DNA from: Nemania diffusa
Lineage: Eukaryota; Ascomycota; Sordariomycetes; Xylariales; Xylariaceae
NCBI GenBank assembly: GCA_038501195.1
Contig: JBBPUQ010000010.1
Location: 823,501-887,500, forward strand
Length of the DNA: 64,000 nt
Reading direction: 5' to 3'
Position numbers and translations under genes: made by a program. Below, piece after piece: positions 1 through 11,081 of this stretch. The first letter of the stretch is position 1; each line of letters begins with the position of its first letter. The notes under the pieces are model-generated. The model saw only the letters and a program-made list of their open reading frames with translations, was not told where the DNA came from and ran no database searches.

Positions 1-324
1 AGCGTATTGCCCAGGAGTACTCTCGAGATAAGTATATATACAAAGTATAGGATCTGTCTTACTATTTTAGCTACATCTGCATCTACCAGTTCTTGTGATT
101 AAGTGACTATTGGCCTGAGATACTCTTTTCTGTTGAAACCGGATGTCTCATTGCATTGGCGTTGAAGCTATAACGTCCATTAAGGAGAAATATGAAATTA
201 TATATTGAAGTTATAGAAAGCGTAACATCGTTATCCCTCCTTCGGATACACTGATTATGGCAGGATTACTATAAAATCCAGCAAGAAAAGTAGATGTATG
301 CGTTACTTCCAAGCTGCTTAATCC
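1..324. other. Gene-free flank at window start
   Basis: No open frame with recognisable domains and no RNA gene is visible. It is normal-composition DNA that probably holds the 3' UTR or terminator of the small minus-strand gene ending at 325. Confidence 0.5.
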
Positions 325-930
325 TCAGTAAGGTTCGCGAATAGCGCACATGCCGCACCAGTCACAGTCTGAACTACACTGCGTATGATCTGGCCCAGAT
401 ATCTGATATTCGAGCTCCCAATTTGGATTATAGTACCGTCTCAACGGGCTATACTCGCGCGACTGAGTGGACTTGTTCGCTTGCCGGGCTCTCCACCAGC
501 TTTGATCGCCCCTCTTCTTCTTCTTCTTCTGGTCTGTGGACTGTTTTTGGCTTGGCGTTGTCGTCGGAGCGGCAGGGGTATAAGGGGGAGGGTTGGTAAA
601 TTCAACTGGGTTCTCTGTGTTTCTGTTCGCCACCTGTTCAACGATGAGAGTCGGAGTGGTATTATCCGGGGCGCTCTGGTCCGCCATGTTAGCCTAGTTT
701 GATTGTGATAAGTTGTAGATAAAAAGTTTAGTATTGATCCTGTCAGCTGTCTCCAGACCTATTGGTCGATGAAGAAGCGCCAGTGTTAGTAGTGGGATAA
801 CACTTACTGTCTCCATTTGATTATTTCGATGACGCGGTGAATCCTTCCTGTGCTGTGCCAATGCCTTTGGTGTCGCAAAGCCTTTGTTGCAGTCACAGTG
901 ATATGCACGTCTAATATCTGCCATGGTCAT
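325..930 (-). CDS. Small C2H2-like zinc-finger protein, two exons
   Basis: Minus-strand gene with exons 930..808 and 693..325, giving 163 aa. The intron starts GTAAGT directly after the ACA codon, contains CTAAC and ends CTAG; both exons join in phase 0, so the second frame needs no start of its own. Exon 1 carries a finger-like block with Cys12, Cys14, His27 and His34. Only one residue separates the two Cys instead of the usual two to four, so it is a divergent or degenerate C2H2 finger. The middle is Pro/Thr-rich with a lysine run, and the C-terminus has Cys in C-x3-C-x2-C-x2-C spacing, possibly a second metal site. A nucleic-acid-binding role is inference only. The start could be Met1 or Met3. 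It is separated from the cluster by a tRNA and a secreted-protein gene, and nothing ties it to them. Confidence 0.5.
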
Positions 931-1440
931 ATAGGGACACGACTATCGCCTCAAAATTGCTCTTTCCACCGTTTGGGATTTTTTTATCTTCTTCGTAAGA
1001 CACAGGTTTTTATGCCCATTGGAGAGGATAACAAAGGAGGTGAAGATAGAAGGAATCATGAACGAAATGCGTTGAGACGTAAGACCCCTCAAACCGTCGT
1101 CGCTCCCAATGCCCCGCGATCAGTCTCCAATCAACTACCATTGTACATGCATGGAGCCGAATATGGAGAGACACCGGGTATCACATGTATTCCCTTGTCA
1201 TTCATCCCTGAATTATAGTCATTAAGCACATTGATACGACTTATGGTAGAGATTCGCATAGGAAACTTACAGGAAACTTACGACTATTTCCCCCTAGAGT
1301 CTATCTCGGACACGTGCTCCCTAAAACTGGAAATTAGATGAAACCTGAACGAATTATATGATTGATGATTGATCTGAATCGCCGGATAAAAAAAGAACCC
1401 CTAGCATCGTCTAGCCAACTAGAACAAAAGAAGTGCACAT
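931..1440. other. Intergenic stretch before tRNA-Val
   Basis: The open frame at 850-1218 (plus) overlaps the zinc-finger exon antisense and has no domain or signal peptide. I see no further gene. On the minus strand the part just below 1441 contains the TTTT expected of a Pol III terminator. Confidence 0.5.
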
Positions 1441-1513
1441 GATTTCGCCCGGACTTGAACCGGAGACCTTCAGTGTGTTAGACTGACGTGATAACCAACT
1501 ACACCACGAAACC
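1441..1513 (-). tRNA. tRNA-Val (anticodon AAC)
   Basis: Read on the minus strand this is a complete 73-nt cloverleaf. The acceptor stem GGTTTCG pairs with CGAAATC (one G-U). The D arm is closed by GTG/CAC. The anticodon stem TCAGT/ACTGA encloses loop CTAACAC, giving anticodon AAC for Val. The T arm is TCCGG-TTCAAGT-CCGGG. There is no intron and no encoded CCA. A TTTT run at 1427-1430 just downstream on the minus strand fits Pol III termination. Confidence 0.96.
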
Positions 1514-2025
1514 GAGTGATTAAGTAATCATTGTGACACGCTGTTATTTATGAGGAATATAAATTAGTAGTTAGTTAGTCGATCTAGGGTTGTGTAGCTC
1601 GATGGGATGGTGGATAATCTAGGAGGGGCCGAGGGCTAGAGGGTGGGGTGGTTTGGTGGGTTATCGTTGAGGGTCGAAGATATCTAGCAAGCATACAGCT
1701 TGGGCACTTGGCTGCTGAGAGAGAATTATAATGATATCTTGCTAATTTTAGTCGAGGATGGGGAATGATATCACAAGTACTGCTGTCTTAGAGTGTGACC
1801 CCCAGTCCCCAACCTTCAATGAGAGGATGCTGCTATTGGGTTAGGTAAGTTGTGAGGACGTGATTAGCAGTAGATAGTAGTCAGGTATTATTTAAACTTG
1901 TGATCAATCAAACCGCATGTGTAAGAGGTAAAGGTAATTATATATTATCGTTGTGGATATACCAATTATAGATGCTTTTAAACCCACAAATACCGAGCCG
2001 ACGGTGTCACCAGACCATGATCAAC
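1514..2025. other. Intergenic stretch
   Basis: No frame longer than noise, no repeat array and no RNA fold was recognised. It lies between the tRNA and the 3' end of the small secreted-protein gene. Confidence 0.5.
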
Positions 2026-2573
2026 TTAGCTCTTCCATTTACAGCTCATGACCCCTTCACTGCTGGAGTGACATGTCAAGGTGAGGCTCTTCATAGCCGC
2101 CACAACTTCCTGGCAGTAATTGGTTAATCATCTGCTTATTAATTAGCGCACCCTGCTCATACCTCGGAGATCTGGCGACTATCCGCACCGTAGTTGAACT
2201 GTTCAGGGGTCAGTTATCTGAGTGAGATTCAGTGATCGGTTTCTCGTCCGCTAGACACTTACATTGAGGGAGTCGTTTAGAATCCCATTGCCGCCATTAT
2301 TGCTATCGATGGTGCTTCCGTTTCCGTTTCCATTTCCATTTCCGTCGTGGTTTGCGTTGTCGTTGTCAATCGCAGGATTGTTCTGCGTGTCCTTCCCGAT
2401 GTCTACATCACGGGTCAGGATTCGGGGCGAGGCCGTTACTCGTTCTCAAGAGACTCACTATTGTCGACGCTTTCCGAGGGATTTTCATGAGACTTATGAC
2501 CCTTTGACCTGGCTGGGGCTGCTGCGACAGAGGCGGCTAGGAAAAGGGAGATGATTAGAGCTCTGACCTGCAT
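2026..2573 (-). CDS. Small secreted protein with Asn-Gly repeat, four exons
   Basis: Assembled from splice signals on the minus strand: exons 2573..2459, 2402..2263, 2198..2163 and 2109..2026, giving 124 aa. All three introns have standard ends (GTGAGT/GTAG, GTAAGT/ACAG, GTATGA/CCAG) and every junction keeps the frame. Residues 1-19 form a clear signal peptide (MQVRALIISLFLAASVAAAP, cleavage probably after an Ala at 17-19). Exon 2 encodes an acidic, Asn-rich stretch with five Asn-Gly repeats at about 59-69. The C-terminus holds the only two cysteines, Cys110 and Cys120, which could form one disulfide. Size, secretion signal and lack of a known domain fit a cell-wall-associated or effector-like small secreted protein, but function is unknown. 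The plus-strand frame over the repeat at 2264-2554 is its antisense shadow. Confidence 0.7.
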
Positions 2574-3479
2574 CTTGGAATAGTAATGTGGCTAAAAATG
2601 AACGTGAGTGGTCAGGGGAGATCGGTTGAAGAGCTGAATACGGATTTGACCGAAACGCCACTGTAAAAGAAAGACTACAGATAGCTGTAAGTAACAGATT
2701 ACCTATGCGCTTCAGTGAACCACGGAGTTTTATATTCGTGAGAGGCATGTATACATACCCGCCATTCTTGGTCCTTATGTATTATGATATGTTGAGTCCT
2801 TCTTCTGTACCATATTGTCTATAACCACGGTTCAGTGATGGGTATCCATTCGTCCATTCTACTTTTGTATATACACTACGAATGTCACGTACTATTTCGT
2901 GGTAAGAAGAGTATGCGTAGGTAGCATCGGTGAGGCTGTGGTGTACATGAATACTTGGCAGTAAATAGTGTAAGTGGCTCTAAGATTAGGACTCTGTGAT
3001 TGGGTGGTTGATCGAAATAGTTGCCAAAAAGGAAATCTCATTGTAGCTCTCCATCTAAATCCGGGGGGATTTGTATTTAGCGTACCTAGGTAATTACCGA
3101 CGCGCAATAGCCTGTAAGAAGCCCTAGAAATAAAAAGCCACTACAGAATACCCTGTGTCACACTCCACCTGAAATACTTAGATTGATGCCGATGTTATAC
3201 AACAGACGCATTTCACATGGGTGTTGGGCGAAAACTGACAGTGGCTTGAGATGTGATCATCGATCTGCCAACCCCAGCTCCGATGAATTGTCACTTCGAG
3301 CATGTTACACGACTGGCGCGATCGCGAGATCATTATTAGGAGTACACATCAATCGGTACCTAAACCGATCACCTACTTGCAATACAGTAATCCTAACTGA
3401 ATGTTTCACGGCGGACGATGTGTTGGACCCGGCATGCAAAGATGCCATCGGAAACCTAGACACAATTATGAAATAGTAA
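2574..3479. other. Intergenic stretch: promoter side of secreted protein, 3' side of NRPS-like gene
   Basis: No convincing gene. A 97-codon plus-strand frame at 3183-3476 has no domain, signal peptide or splice support, and it abuts the stop of the NRPS-like gene tail to tail. The part next to 2574 should contain the secreted-protein promoter. Confidence 0.45.
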
Positions 3480-6400
3480 CTAGCATAGGTCTGCACCCTC
3501 CAGCCATTCCCCAACCCATTTCGTCATCCACTCTGGACTTACAGCAGGTGTGTTGCGCAATGTATTGCTAGTGGCCACAGTCCGGGTGACGACCATCGGC
3601 GCCTGTGACGGGGTGTTCTCTGGCAAGCTTGCCCACAAGCCTTCACGGTAGAAGTCAATCAACTTCACAGCCGGGTTCTTAGCAACGAGTGACTTAGTTG
3701 TCTCGGCGCCGCCTTCGTTGCTATCACTTTCTCCGCTCTCCTGTAGTTGGGCCAGCCACGTCGCAGATGGGATGACTGGTATGCTTTCGTTAACCTTGGT
3801 CTTGGCTGCTTCTTGAATGATCGGAACAAGCGAACTCCAAGATGTTGTATTTGGGTTCCGCACATTGAACACTTTGGCACCGTCACCATGGGCTGTATCG
3901 GGAGCAGCCAATACGAGATCAGCGACAACTGCGCCTAGCAGGTCCGACGGCACCCAGTCCACCTCAGAGAATTGAGGGCCAAGGCTGTCCGGCAAGGATT
4001 TCAAGCGCAGCAAGGAACTGATGACGAGGCTCGGGAGCCACTCAGACCGGTTCCAGACGGCGCCTCGCTGAGCCGTGGAACCACCCACTTGCCCTACACG
4101 CAGGACGGCTACGGGAATGCCAAGCTGTTTGGTTGCAGAGTCACATAGCAACTCGGCCAGGCGCTTGCTGCGCGCGTAGCCGTTCGCGAGCGGAGTGGAA
4201 AGTGACTCGTGCTCGTCTGGCACTGTCTCTTTGGGCGCTGCAGAGCCGGTCCCGGACACGGAGCTGACGCTTGAGATGAAGAAAGTCCGCAGAGCACGCG
4301 GGGCGCCGGCTGCAAACTTGAAGAGGTTCACGAGTCCTACCAACACTGGCCGGAATGACAGGAGCGAGAGGTTGAAGTTAACAGGCCAGGCATTATGGAT
4401 GAGAAGCCCGACACGAAGGCGGAGTGTCTTGTACGTTTCTTCGTCTAACCCCAGCGTCGGATCAGCCAGATCAGCCTGCAGGAATGTAACACGGCTGTTA
4501 AGTATGTCTGTCCCCAGATCTAAAGCAGCAAAACGCTTAAACTGCGCCAATTGGCCGCCGTCTGCACTTCTGTTGAGGCAGAAAATATGACCGACGTTGG
4601 GGCGCCCGAGGAGCGCGGACAGAATGGATGTGCCTAAAGTCCCAGTCGAGCCCGTCAAGAGGACGTCAACTGGCCCCTCTTCTTTGTTCGAAGAACCAGT
4701 GAACTTCGGGATCTCTTGCAAAAGACCCCGATAGGTGGCCAGAAGCTGGCCTAAGACCTTCTGGTCATCAGAACCGTCCTTTGATTTGGATAGCACTGTT
4801 TCAGCGAGCTGCTTTGCGGTTGGGTTCTGATAAACGGTGGACAGCGCGAGACTGGGATAACCAAGGGCTCTTCGTATAGTTCGGACGAGGTGCAAGGCCT
4901 GCAGCGAATCCATGCCGCTTTCAAAAAAGCTAGTGCTGTCGCTTATCTCAGAGAGGCCTTCCATGCCATTAACAGTGTTTTGAATGAGCCGTATAACCGT
5001 GTTCATATCTGTCGTCTCTAGGGACTGGGTGCTAGTTGCCTCGTCCCCATCTCCATATACATCCGAGGAAACGTTAGTATTCGCATACAGCTTTTCTATG
5101 TCGGCCGTGTATTGCAAAATACTTGCAGCCCGCTGAATCGTGCCCTTTCCAGCGCGGATAAGCGGCTGAGAGGCGACCAGAATCAGCGACTTGTCAATTC
5201 GCGCATGCGCGGGGGCGCTATGGTTCGCTTCCTCGACGCTTGGCCACACACGCTCAATTAGAGCGGCTTGCTCGGCTGTGGTCAGAGGGCCGCTGCTGGC
5301 CGCCGGCTCAATAATCAGCGCCGCCTCGAACCTTTGCGCGCCGATGACTATCGCTCCGTTGATCGCGCCGGGGTTGCTGGCGACGATGTGCTGCTCCATT
5401 GACACGGGGTTCGTCTTCTCACCGTTCAGGAAGACGATGATGTCGTCGGCCCGCGCGCGCCAGCACCACGCGTCCGGCACTTCCGGATGGGGCTCGAACA
5501 AGTCGCGAGTGCGGTACTCTGCGAAATCCTCGAAGCCGCCGATGGTGAAGCTGGTTTGCGTGCCGATGTGCGTCTCATTGCGTCTCATCACGAGCTCGTA
5601 GAGACCGTCGTTGACCTTGTCAAATACCGCGCCCGCGCTTGGGTGGAAGCGAACGTATCGCCAACCGCCTTGGTACGAGTTCAACTCGGGCACAATCACT
5701 TCCTGTGGCATGCCCACTTCCGATGCTCCCCACCAGCAGCGGAGAGGCATCTTGGCTGCGATCGTGTCGCCCACGGCTTGTGGCAGGTCACCTCCGATAT
5801 AGAGGATGAGCTCGAGGTGCTTAGCACAGTAATCGAGTAGCTCCGGGCTTTGGGAGAGCTCGGCTACTATGGATGGGACCATGACTGCCACGTCCGCAGG
5901 CGTGTGCTTAAGAGCATCTACGACGCCCTGGGCTGTCACGATCGCGCCCGTTGCTGCTGGGATCACTGGGATATTTCCAAACGGAATGCCGTACAGTAGA
6001 TACTGCAATAAACCGGCACCCTATTATCTATTTGATTAGCCCTGGTAGTCATGAGTATATATAATATCATATCGCCTTGTCGACCACGACTCACGTACAT
6101 GAAATGGCGGTAGAGTCGACAATATCCGCTTCCCGTGGAAGACCGAGTCGACGGATGTCAGCCCGTCGGACGGGTACCGACTACTACCCTCGATGTGTCG
6201 CACGGCGGTTTCTTGGGTCCAGTTCAGGGGCTTTGGAATACTCGTCGAGCCAGAAGTGTGACTAGGTCTCAAGTCAGAAAACCTTGGCCTCATGCCGACT
6301 TTTACTGAACCTACATAATAAATAGCGTATCCTTTAGGGCTTTATCTAGCGTTTTCATCTCATACGCTTTTTGCTCTGTTGAAAGAAGGTCGTCGATACT

Positions 6401-6911
6401 TGGAATCGTGATAAGCTGGCATGATTCAACAGCTTCGACGATTGCTCGTGTGGGCGGGTGCGTTGGATCCGCTGCAACAAGGGTCTCGCATTTGAGCGAA
6501 GCGAAAAGCTTGCGATGGGCTATTGCGCTATTGCGCGGCGAGGTGAGAAAGGCCTGTATTTTGTTTAGCTCTCCTGCCACTATTTTAGATGATGATGCTT
6601 ATGCCCACCCTATGGCCTGTCTTTATGGCGGCCAGCACCAGCGCTGTAAACCGTACGTCGTTAGGCCCTACATAAGCTATAACCTGACTTCCTTTGTCAC
6701 TGCCTAGCTGCTTGACAAGCCACCATGCCAAACCGTTCACAATGTTGGCTAGTTGGGCATAGGTGACATTTCGCACCCCCGCGGCGTATGAGTTTAGGTC
6801 TACGGGCCATGATCCGTAGAGATAGTCGGGCTGTTCGCGAGCTGTTGTGTCAACAATCTGAGGCAGGGTGTATTCCCGCCAGAGAGCCCTGGCAACTCGA
6901 TTACCCGCCAT
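3480..6911 (-). CDS. NRPS-like carboxylate reductase (A-T-R), four exons
   Basis: Exons 6911..6609, 6553..6315, 6261..6099 and 6020..3480 join in frame to 1,081 aa; the introns are 55, 53 and 78 nt. Order: adenylation domain (about 1-540), carrier domain, thioester reductase (about 685-1000); there is no condensation domain. Visible A motifs: TSGSTSIPK at 183-191 (A3; the usual Gly after Thr is Ser), WWGASEVG (A5), YRTRDLF (A7), WRARADDIIVFLNGEK (A8) and RAGKGTIQR with the catalytic-type Lys (A10). The carrier has GMDSLQA with Ser607 as phosphopantetheine site. The reductase has TGSTGTLG at 691-698 for NADPH and YARSK (Tyr850, Lys854). Known relatives activate a carboxylic acid as an acyl-AMP, load it on the carrier and release it reductively as aldehyde or alcohol. 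The substrate cannot be read from sequence; Lys2 is less likely in this metabolite-cluster setting. It shares a promoter region with the MFS gene. Confidence 0.92.
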
Positions 6912-7388
6912 TGAGAGTTAGTTCAAGTTATGCGAATATACAGGGGGAATAAGGAGATAGGAGATGCGGGGAAATGAGAGGCAAAAGAACCGAGAGAGGG
7001 GCCGTGTTATGTAGTAAAAAGTGTGGCTCATACAAACATGAATTTAATGTTACATGTCATGGACTGAAAATGAGATGCTCTACCAACGTACATAAGGGCA
7101 CCCTAGTAAGATTCTCTTACATGCTACTTCATTGTCTCCCGCAGGTACCGAAGTACCATGCACTTTATCTATATTTATCTCACGGGTTTTGTTGGCACAG
7201 CAAGTTAGAGAACGCCTGGGCCTTTAAGAAGTACAGTTAAAAAGCGCTTAAATGTATTTAATCGATCTTGACGGGCTACCGAGCTGGTCTTCTTCCATTG
7301 TGTTTGCGTGGTTTCTGTGCGACATAATTAAGGCTTAAGCTACCGAGGTAGTTATTCCTTAAATTAGTGATTTGCATCAAGACCAGCT
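6912..7388. promoter_or_regulatory. Bidirectional promoter between NRPS-like and MFS genes
   Basis: This is the 477-bp gap between two divergent start codons. It contains a perfect inverted repeat GGTACCGAAGTACC at 7144-7157, a second palindrome CTACCGAGGTAG at 7340-7351, and a repeated 9-mer GCTACCGAG at 7275-7283 and 7339-7347. Such short palindromes are plausible binding sites for a dimeric regulator, but no regulator gene is visible in the window. Coordinate control of exporter and reductase is inference. Confidence 0.45.
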
Positions 7389-9249
7389 ATGTCTCCCATA
7401 CAATCAGATTCCGACTCTGCTAAAAGCAGGGAGATAGTCACTATTAGTAAAACTGAGAATCTAGCATCGGAAACCGAGAAACCAGACGATTCAGACACTG
7501 AAAATGCCCTCGTCACTCCTGAGCATGAGCCTGAGAAGGACTCAACGATGCATGGTATGCCACTCGTTATATTTACAGTAGGCATGATGGCAATTGTGTT
7601 TTTGATGTGCCTCGATCATTACATTTTAGGTATACCTCAGAGCTTCCTCCTTCTCTTATTTGACCAGGGGCTAATCGTGCAAACCAGCTACCGCAATTCC
7701 TCGCATTACCACCGACTTCAACTCTCTCCAGGATGCGGGATGGTACAGCAGCGGCTACTATTTGACCAACATGGCACTGCAACCTGCTTTCGGTCAGCTG
7801 TACAAGCTCTTCTCTGTCAGGCTCATATTTCTGGCGTGTATCGTGGTGTTTGAGGCTGGGTCGATTCTCTGCGCCCTCGCACCATCCTCTATCGTGCTCA
7901 TTCTTGGCCGTCTGATCACAGGGGTTGGCGGCGGTGGCCTTTACATCGGTAGTGTCGTCCTCATCGGCTATGCCGTCCCGTGCGAGAGTCGTCCAATGTA
8001 CATATCCATGGTCACCAGCCTCGACGGCGTCGCATCCTTCGCAGGGCCGTTGCTTGGCGGTATCTTTACCGAATCGCGGTTGACCTGGCGGTTTTGCTTC
8101 TGGATTAACCTCCCCATCGGCTTCGTTGCGTTTGCGATCCTGTGGTGGTATCTACAAGATCCGCCTCGGGAGATCTCCTATTCGAAGAATGAATCGATGC
8201 TGCGGAGACTGGCACGCGTTGACTGGCTTAGCTTGACCCTCTTACTCGGCGGGTTTACAATGCTCTTGTTAGCACTGCAGTGGGCAAGTGTCGTATATGC
8301 ATGGTCTAACCCTCGGATCTACGGATTGATCGTTGGAGGCAGCATCACGCTCATCTTCTATTTTATATTCCAGCACTTTCAAGGCGAGGAGTTAGTATTA
8401 CCATCACACACTTGCACTAGCATCGTAGCTTATATTGTTGACGTAGTGCTGCGATTCCCTACCGAATTCTCCGACAAAGAACAGTGCTGTTCAGCTCTGC
8501 CTTCATGCTTCTAATCAACGCGGTCGTTGGTGTTTTGGTTTATTACCTCCCATTTGAATTCCAGGTGATTCTTTAACCCGCTGTTCACCGCTATGTCGTG
8601 TCTCAGACTAACCTGTTGGTTTGCGTCCTAGGCGGTCCGTGGCCAGAGCCCTCAAATGTCGGGCATCACTCATCTTGCATTCCTCGTACCGCTGCTTTTC
8701 TCGCCGCTGCTCAGTGGCGCTTTGATAAGCTATCTTCGTTTGTATACACCGTTGATGTATCTGGGCGGCGTGACAGCTACCGTCGGTGCAGGACTGCTTA
8801 CGACCTTGAATGGGGCAACCCCTAATCCGCGTCTCATTGGATACCAGCTTCTTGCCGGCTTCGGCGGTGGCTTTTGTCACCAGATACCCTACACGTCGAT
8901 CTTGCATCCGCTACCCGCGGGCGACGTTGTATCCGGAAGCGCTTTGTGCAGCTTTCTCAACAGCCTCGGGGCTATCGTCGGAATCGTAGCTGCGCAGGCG
9001 ACCTTTGCGACTTTGTTATTAGGAAACCTTGACAAGGTGCCAGGGATAGACAGCCGTGCAGTCCTCCTGGCTGGGCCAACTAATATTGTTGATTCCGTGG
9101 CGGACACCCTTGTTACCCCCGTGCGCAATGCTTACGGCAACGCCCTGCAGGGTACTTTTACCCTACCTGTCGTCGCTGCTGGGCTCTGTACTCTCTGCTC
9201 CCTGGGCGTCGAGTGGAAGCGTATGAACAGGGGGAAGTCTGCATCTTAA
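7389..9249 (+). CDS. MFS multidrug-type exporter (DHA2, 14-helix), four exons
   Basis: Exons 7389..7629, 7688..8390, 8447..8564 and 8632..9249 join in frame to 559 aa; the introns are 58, 56 and 67 nt. After a roughly 50-residue acidic, Ser/Glu-rich cytoplasmic tail, hydrophobic helices follow with DHA2 family marks: TAIPRIT after helix 1, GWYSSGYYLT, GRLITGVGGGGLYIG, and GPLLGGIFTE with TWRFCFWINLPIG (motif C region). The loop-2/3 motif A is degenerate (FGQLYKLFSVR lacks the usual D..GR/K), as is common in this fungal branch. Length and helix count fit a proton-coupled drug or toxin exporter of the plasma membrane. Its place between NRPS-like and PKS genes suggests it exports the cluster product or protects the producer. 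The 5' side is shared with the NRPS-like gene. Confidence 0.93.
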
Positions 9250-11081
9250 CCAGCATTGCGGCAGTTCTATTTTAGCATAGAATTTGAAAACATTTGAAGA
9301 AAGTCGCATGTTACAGGGCCTTGTTCCTCGCCACTTGTTGGTATTATTAAGATAGACCCTAGGCCCTTGAGCAACACATACAATAGAGATAGATAGAATC
9401 GGTTCATACTGTACGAATACCACATAAAGGAGCTTCAATGCCAGCATCCTACTGCGTATAGGTACCCGGCATCCTGTTAAGGATAACCTGAAAAGTAATT
9501 AGAGATATCCACTATTAAGGTCTATTTGAGGGCTGTTGTTCCTGCTGCTGGATAGCACTGTGGATTTCACACTGCCAAAGTAAGGTGCTTACTGCCGGAC
9601 CGCCTACATTCCCCCGAGATGCCGTCGTCCTCTACAAACGCTACTGTATACATATGTGGACCTTCTATGCCGGAGAGCCGCCGTCAAATCAGTTGACGGA
9701 GGTTGCCGAAGTATGTGCTAATGCGTCTGTCCGATCTATCGAGATGTGGCGACATGATAGGATCGTGCCAAAGGTGATTCGGCTCTAATGGGGTATGTGG
9801 TGTCACGATATAAACGCCTTCCGAGTTGCGTCGATCGTGAAAGTTACATACACACACCGAGTGAAACCAGTCAAGCGCCGTCTTCCTTACTTTGAGTGCT
9901 GCAGAGCCGCAGAGCCGCACCAAAATGGGTCCACTGAAGTACCAAGTATAGTCATAGCCTGCTGTGTCTATGTATGTACGTACATACATACAAGCTATTG
10001 ATGCCGACGTTGCAATGCGTTGTTTCATTTTGTGACGGCAGCACTTCCGACCTTCCCATTCCGGCCAGGTTTTGACCGAAACCTAAGGGTCCTCAGTCCC
10101 GGATCAAAGGGTTAATGGGCCGGCGCACGTGCGTAAAGGCGTTATGCAGGAATCCAACATTGTTGTAACCCTGATTCGTCATTTTCAGAGTAAACTATAC
10201 GTAAAGACACTGTACATTAGGTGACCGTCATCAACTCCCCGAATGCAACCCAGTCGCCGCCTTTGTGTGACGAATCTAGTATGATATCCGAATCCCGGCA
10301 ACTCCACACAATGCAACTCGGATGTCGTTAGCTGAATGATGTGCCATCTTTAACCGTGACATAGGATTTCTTAGTGCACTACATACTATGTACTATGTAC
10401 GTACACACACCAAGTAGGCAAATCCCGTAAAAGTGGAATCCAGGAGTGCGAATAGATTTGTAGTCAAGTCCGGGTCTTTTGTGTAGCTCAATAGCGTAGC
10501 AACGCGCCATTTTAGAATGGGCGTTGATTATGCTTCAATCACACCTTCATAACTAAGTTTCTATGTAGTATGCGGATAGTAAAACATATAAAGTAGTAAG
10601 GGGCCCGTTCTGAAATTCAACGAAACGCCAGTCACTTAGTTAGTTTTGTGTTTAAATCCATGGCACTCGGGAGTTCCTAGCTCATTTCTTGGTACTATAA
10701 ATAGAGACTTGAATTAATAGCGGTTATAAGTTGCTCGGTGAATTATCTACAGTCATTTGCATGATTCCGATGAGACCCGACGCGTGTTTGGGTTCCAATG
10801 TAAAATGTAACAAAGTATCTATGCACGGAATAAACACCATAGTTCCTGATAACTAGGATCAGTATGTATATAGACTAGAGGCTCAAGGAGATCCCTAGCG
10901 ATACAACGTCGCTCTTACAAGGTTGCTTGAGATTATTGTTGGTTTTATATAATAAGACTACATTATGTTACAAAGTTGCAATTATACTTAAGTAAGTACA
11001 GTAGCATCCGCTACTGTAACTTAGGATTGCCTATCCAGGTATCTTCCTTTGAATAATGTACAACAGGGAGGGGGTGGTGGC
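9250..11081. other. Intergenic stretch, 1.8 kb
   Basis: No protein-coding gene could be supported on either strand. Small features only: a palindromic GTAC-rich microsatellite at about 9,969-9,990, a similar one at about 10,382-10,407, an orphan TATA-like TATAAATAG at 10695-10703, and a weak tRNA-like fold at about 10,480-10,545 (listed as rejected). Confidence 0.5.

Noticed and set aside
850..1218. 122-codon plus-strand frame
   Set aside because: Antisense to the zinc-finger exon at its start, no domain or signal peptide, no splice logic.
2264..2554. 96-codon plus-strand frame with Pro/Phe repeats
   Set aside because: It is the antisense shadow of the Asn-Gly repeat of the spliced secreted protein on the minus strand.
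3183..3476. 97-codon plus-strand frame ending just before the NRPS-like stop
   Set aside because: No recognisable domain, ordinary intergenic composition and no splice continuation.
10477..10545. tRNA-like fold with a TAGCTCAAT D-arm-like start and a T-arm-like TGATT/AATCA stem
   Set aside because: The acceptor stem does not pair convincingly, the D arm is irregular and the T loop lacks TTC at the right place. At best a decayed tRNA relic.
10695..10703. Good TATA-box match TATAAATAG
   Set aside because: No gene begins downstream on the plus strand within a useful distance; the next gene (11082-12281) lies on the minus strand and ends there.
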